Positions 40,901 to 42,663 of a DNA stretch of 42,663 nt are shown one piece after another; within the stretch, counting starts at the first letter, position 1; every line of letters starts with the position of its first letter. A program made the translations under genes and the position numbers. Source of the stretch: Treponema sp. UBA4873 (lineage in GTDB: Bacteria; Spirochaetota; Spirochaetia; Treponematales; Treponemataceae); NCBI GenBank assembly GCA_002399405.1, contig DHDP01000014.1:171408-214070 (forward strand), given 5' to 3'. The notes beneath the pieces are model-generated. The model was not told the origin of the DNA. It ran no database searches and worked only from the letters and a program-made list of their open reading frames with translations.

Positions 40901-42663
40901 CTATTTTGAAAATAATTCATAAGAAATTCCCCCACTTCCAAAATCAAATGCACCTTTTAATGTCGTAGACACAGAAAGTCCTATCTGTGTTATTCCATTT
41001 TCAGAGAAAGCTACGCTTCCTCCAAATCCAAATAATGAAATATTCATAGAATGAACATTGTTATTACCGTAATTTTGTGAGAAATTCATCGCAACAGCTG
41101 CAGTAAACCCCAATCCTGGCGTAGATACTCCTGAGCTCCCCGTTACAAATGGATTAGCCTTCTTTCCATTCACACTCGTCGTCGCCTCAAAACCCGCACT
41201 TCCCTGAAATATCCCAATATTTATGTCCATTGATATAGATTCTGTAAGAGATGGTGCATTTCCCAGTTTTTCTTTTCTTTCTTCTCCATCCGCCCCATAT
41301 CCCAAAATTTGTCCATCACCACCACGTACTGAATTAAATGAAACAGAACTATTATCAAAGTAATTATCAGGTTTCCCTAATTGCACCCTCTGCCCTGGAT
41401 TAATTTTATCAGGGTTTTCAATACCATTGTTCTTTGCCACATCATGGTAATCCAAATCCGTACCATGTGTACTGTTATAATCCTTTGTTATTTGAGAAAG
41501 TGTATCTTTATCTGTAACAGTTCCTCCCTGACCATCTTCATCCCAACTGAACATACCATTCGGGTCGGTGTATTTTATAGGATTATTGTTTGCATAATTA
41601 TATAAATTAAAGTTATGACTATTGTATATTCCGCCTCCGGCCTTTGTACCGAAAACATACGCTCCTAGTGCCGGGTCCGCACTTATCCACCTCGAGTACT
41701 TCGGGTCCAGATACCGCGCTCCATAGTAATACAGTCCCGTCTCTTCGTCCTTCTCCTTCGCCGAAAACCTGTACGGCGTGTCGAAATATGTGTCACCGTT
41801 CGTCTCATCAAGCCATGTCTCGCCGTACGGCGTATACTCCAGCCGCTCGTACACTTCCCCGTCCCGGTCAGTCACAACGGACGTACTGCCCAAATGGTCC
41901 GCGTGGTAGTAATACATGTACTTTCTCTCCACACCCGTGTCTGCATTGTCGTAGTCTTCCCCTGTTCCGAGCGCTACCTGTTTCGTCACGATACGGTCGT
42001 TGCCTAAGAATATGTGCTTGCTCATCCTTCCGCCCGCCCCCTGGTAGGCGTCGTCGTACCGCTGCGTGAAGAACTTGTTGAAGTACAGCGTCTCGCTCAC
42101 ACTGCTCCGCTTCACTGCCCGCTGTCCGTCTCCTCCGTACAGGTATTCCGTCGTATAGCTGTCGTCCTTCGTCTGACTTAAGAGGTTCCGTTCGTTCCAC
42201 GTGTAATCGCGGTAATAATAATTACTCTTCGTACTCGCATATGCCGTGCTTCCGCCCTTCATTCTCGCCCATGCGTAGTCTGTCGAATACACGTTCTCCG
42301 CTTCCGTCTGTATCAGATGATACGTCACTTCATCGGAGCTGTCGGTATCCGCAAAGCTCTTATCCTGCTCCCGTATCAGATTTCCGTTCGCATCGTACCT
42401 GTAATACCTGCTTCCCGCCTGCACGGCACGGTGCGCATAATCTGAGTCGTACGTATAGTCAAGCGTGTAGTTCAGGTCGTCTTCGAGTACTTCGCTTTCC
42501 TTGCTCACTTTCCCCGTCATGTTGCACAGTCCGTCGCTGCTGAACGCAAACGTCTGGGAATATGTCGCGTTGTATGACGGTCTGTCCGCCGTCGCGTACT
42601 TATTTTCAGTCTCTCCGCTCACCTTTATGAGCTGGTAGAGTGAATCGTATGTGTAATCCTGGC
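40901..42663 (-). CDS. RHS/YD-repeat protein, 3' part, with variable C-terminal domain
   Basis: The 3' end of a large RHS-repeat protein; the frame is open past the window edge. The visible 587 residues hold YD repeats (YRYDANGNLIREQD), the core block KHIFLGNDRIVTKQVALG to DHLGSTSVVTDRDGEV, and the end-of-core motif YYGARYLDPKYSRWISADPA, then NNPIKYTDPNGMF. The variable tail comprises a LysM-like segment (DTLSQITKDYNSTHG ... NPDKINPGQRVQLG) and a Gly/Ser-rich unknown domain ending GISYELFSK. RHS proteins enclose and deliver C-terminal toxins, or are surface adhesins. No HINT or protease self-cleavage motif is seen. It is followed by the candidate immunity gene. Confidence 0.85.
   Translation of the reverse strand, partial: QDYTYDSLYQLIKVSGETENKYATADRPSYNATYSQTFAFSSDGLCNMTGKVSKESEVLEDDLNYTLDYTYDSDYAHRAVQAGSRYYRYDANGNLIREQDKSFADTDSSDEVTYHLIQTEAENVYSTDYAWARMKGGSTAYASTKSNYYYRDYTWNERNLLSQTKDDSYTTEYLYGGDGQRAVKRSSVSETLYFNKFFTQRYDDAYQGAGGRMSKHIFLGNDRIVTKQVALGTGEDYDNADTGVERKYMYYYHADHLGSTSVVTDRDGEVYERLEYTPYGETWLDETNGDTYFDTPYRFSAKEKDEETGLYYYGARYLDPKYSRWISADPALGAYVFGTKAGGGIYNSHNFNLYNYANNNPIKYTDPNGMFSWDEDGQGGTVTDKDTLSQITKDYNSTHGTDLDYHDVAKNNGIENPDKINPGQRVQLGKPDNYFDNSSVSFNSVRGGDGQILGYGADGEERKEKLGNAPSLTESISMDINIGIFQGSAGFEATTSVNGKKANPFVTGSSGVSTPGLGFTAAVAMNFSQNYGNNNVHSMNISLFGFGGSVAFSENGITQIGLSVSTTLKGAFDFGSGGISYELFSK
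41860..42063 (-). repeat. RHS direct repeat, copy 2 (inside the full RHS gene)
   Basis: In-frame part of the RHS core in the larger gene, paired with 39834-40037; same length and no indels. Differences are almost all synonymous. Confidence 0.85.

Noticed and set aside
1..42663. CRISPR array, rRNA, prophage or insertion sequence
   Set aside because: No regularly spaced short repeats, no rRNA-like sequence, no transposase or integrase frame and no terminal inverted repeats with target duplications were seen.

Overview
The window looks like a chromosomal stretch from an anaerobic, host- or gut-associated bacterium of moderate G+C. My best guess is a treponeme-like spirochaete. The guess rests on general family content: peptide and methionine uptake, a two-domain Crp/Fnr regulator, an RHS protein, lipoprotein enzymes, oleate hydratase, a stand-alone AICAR transformylase and a tRNA with no encoded CCA. 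No rRNA or marker gene is present to prove it. Genes are densely packed, with many 1-15 nt gaps and ATGA overlaps.

Layout. 0.2-4.2 kb: a ComM-type AAA+ ATPase, a PHP phosphoesterase, a Crp-like regulator and tRNA-Thr(CGU) with its own promoter. 4.3-14.2 kb: ten genes on the minus strand reading metN-metI-metQ, a GldA-family dehydrogenase, a class I/II aminotransferase, then a five-gene Opp/Dpp ABC importer. This looks like one methionine/peptide import and catabolism locus, with a clear sigma70-type promoter before metN. 14.3-22.3 kb: a patchier, more AT-rich accessory stretch. It holds an unknown split-barrel-like protein, a DUF1569 protein, an internally deleted DJ-1/PfpI remnant, and an unusual cluster (TetR regulator, CrtC/AttH lipocalin-like protein, winged-helix/ferredoxin protein, HypA, HypB). 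It also holds an old-yellow-enzyme reductase, a truncated ferredoxin remnant and a GNAT acetyltransferase.

22.3-35.3 kb: an orphan beta-class adenine methyltransferase convergent with an M15 peptidase; O-acetylhomoserine sulfhydrylase (metY) with a palindrome over its -35 box; a B12-type radical SAM enzyme; a TetR regulator; a lipoprotein GH3 glycosidase; a hypoxanthine-DNA glycosylase overlapping a DUF1232 membrane protein; a TetR regulator next to oleate hydratase, which ends in a strong terminator; and AICAR transformylase without its cyclohydrolase half. 35.3-39.8 kb: a translationally coupled operon (small exported protein, response regulator, histidine kinase), an Ala/Thr-rich exported protein, and a DMT exporter with a small upstream protein.

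39.8-42.7 kb: the 3' part of an RHS-repeat protein whose variable C-terminus carries a LysM-like segment and a Gly-rich unknown tip. A small AT-rich membrane protein follows 14 nt later (candidate immunity partner), then a displaced RHS fragment sharing a 204-bp, about 90% identical repeat with the main gene. This polymorphic-toxin-like locus, the HypAB/lipocalin cluster and the methionine/peptide super-locus are the most interesting parts of the window.
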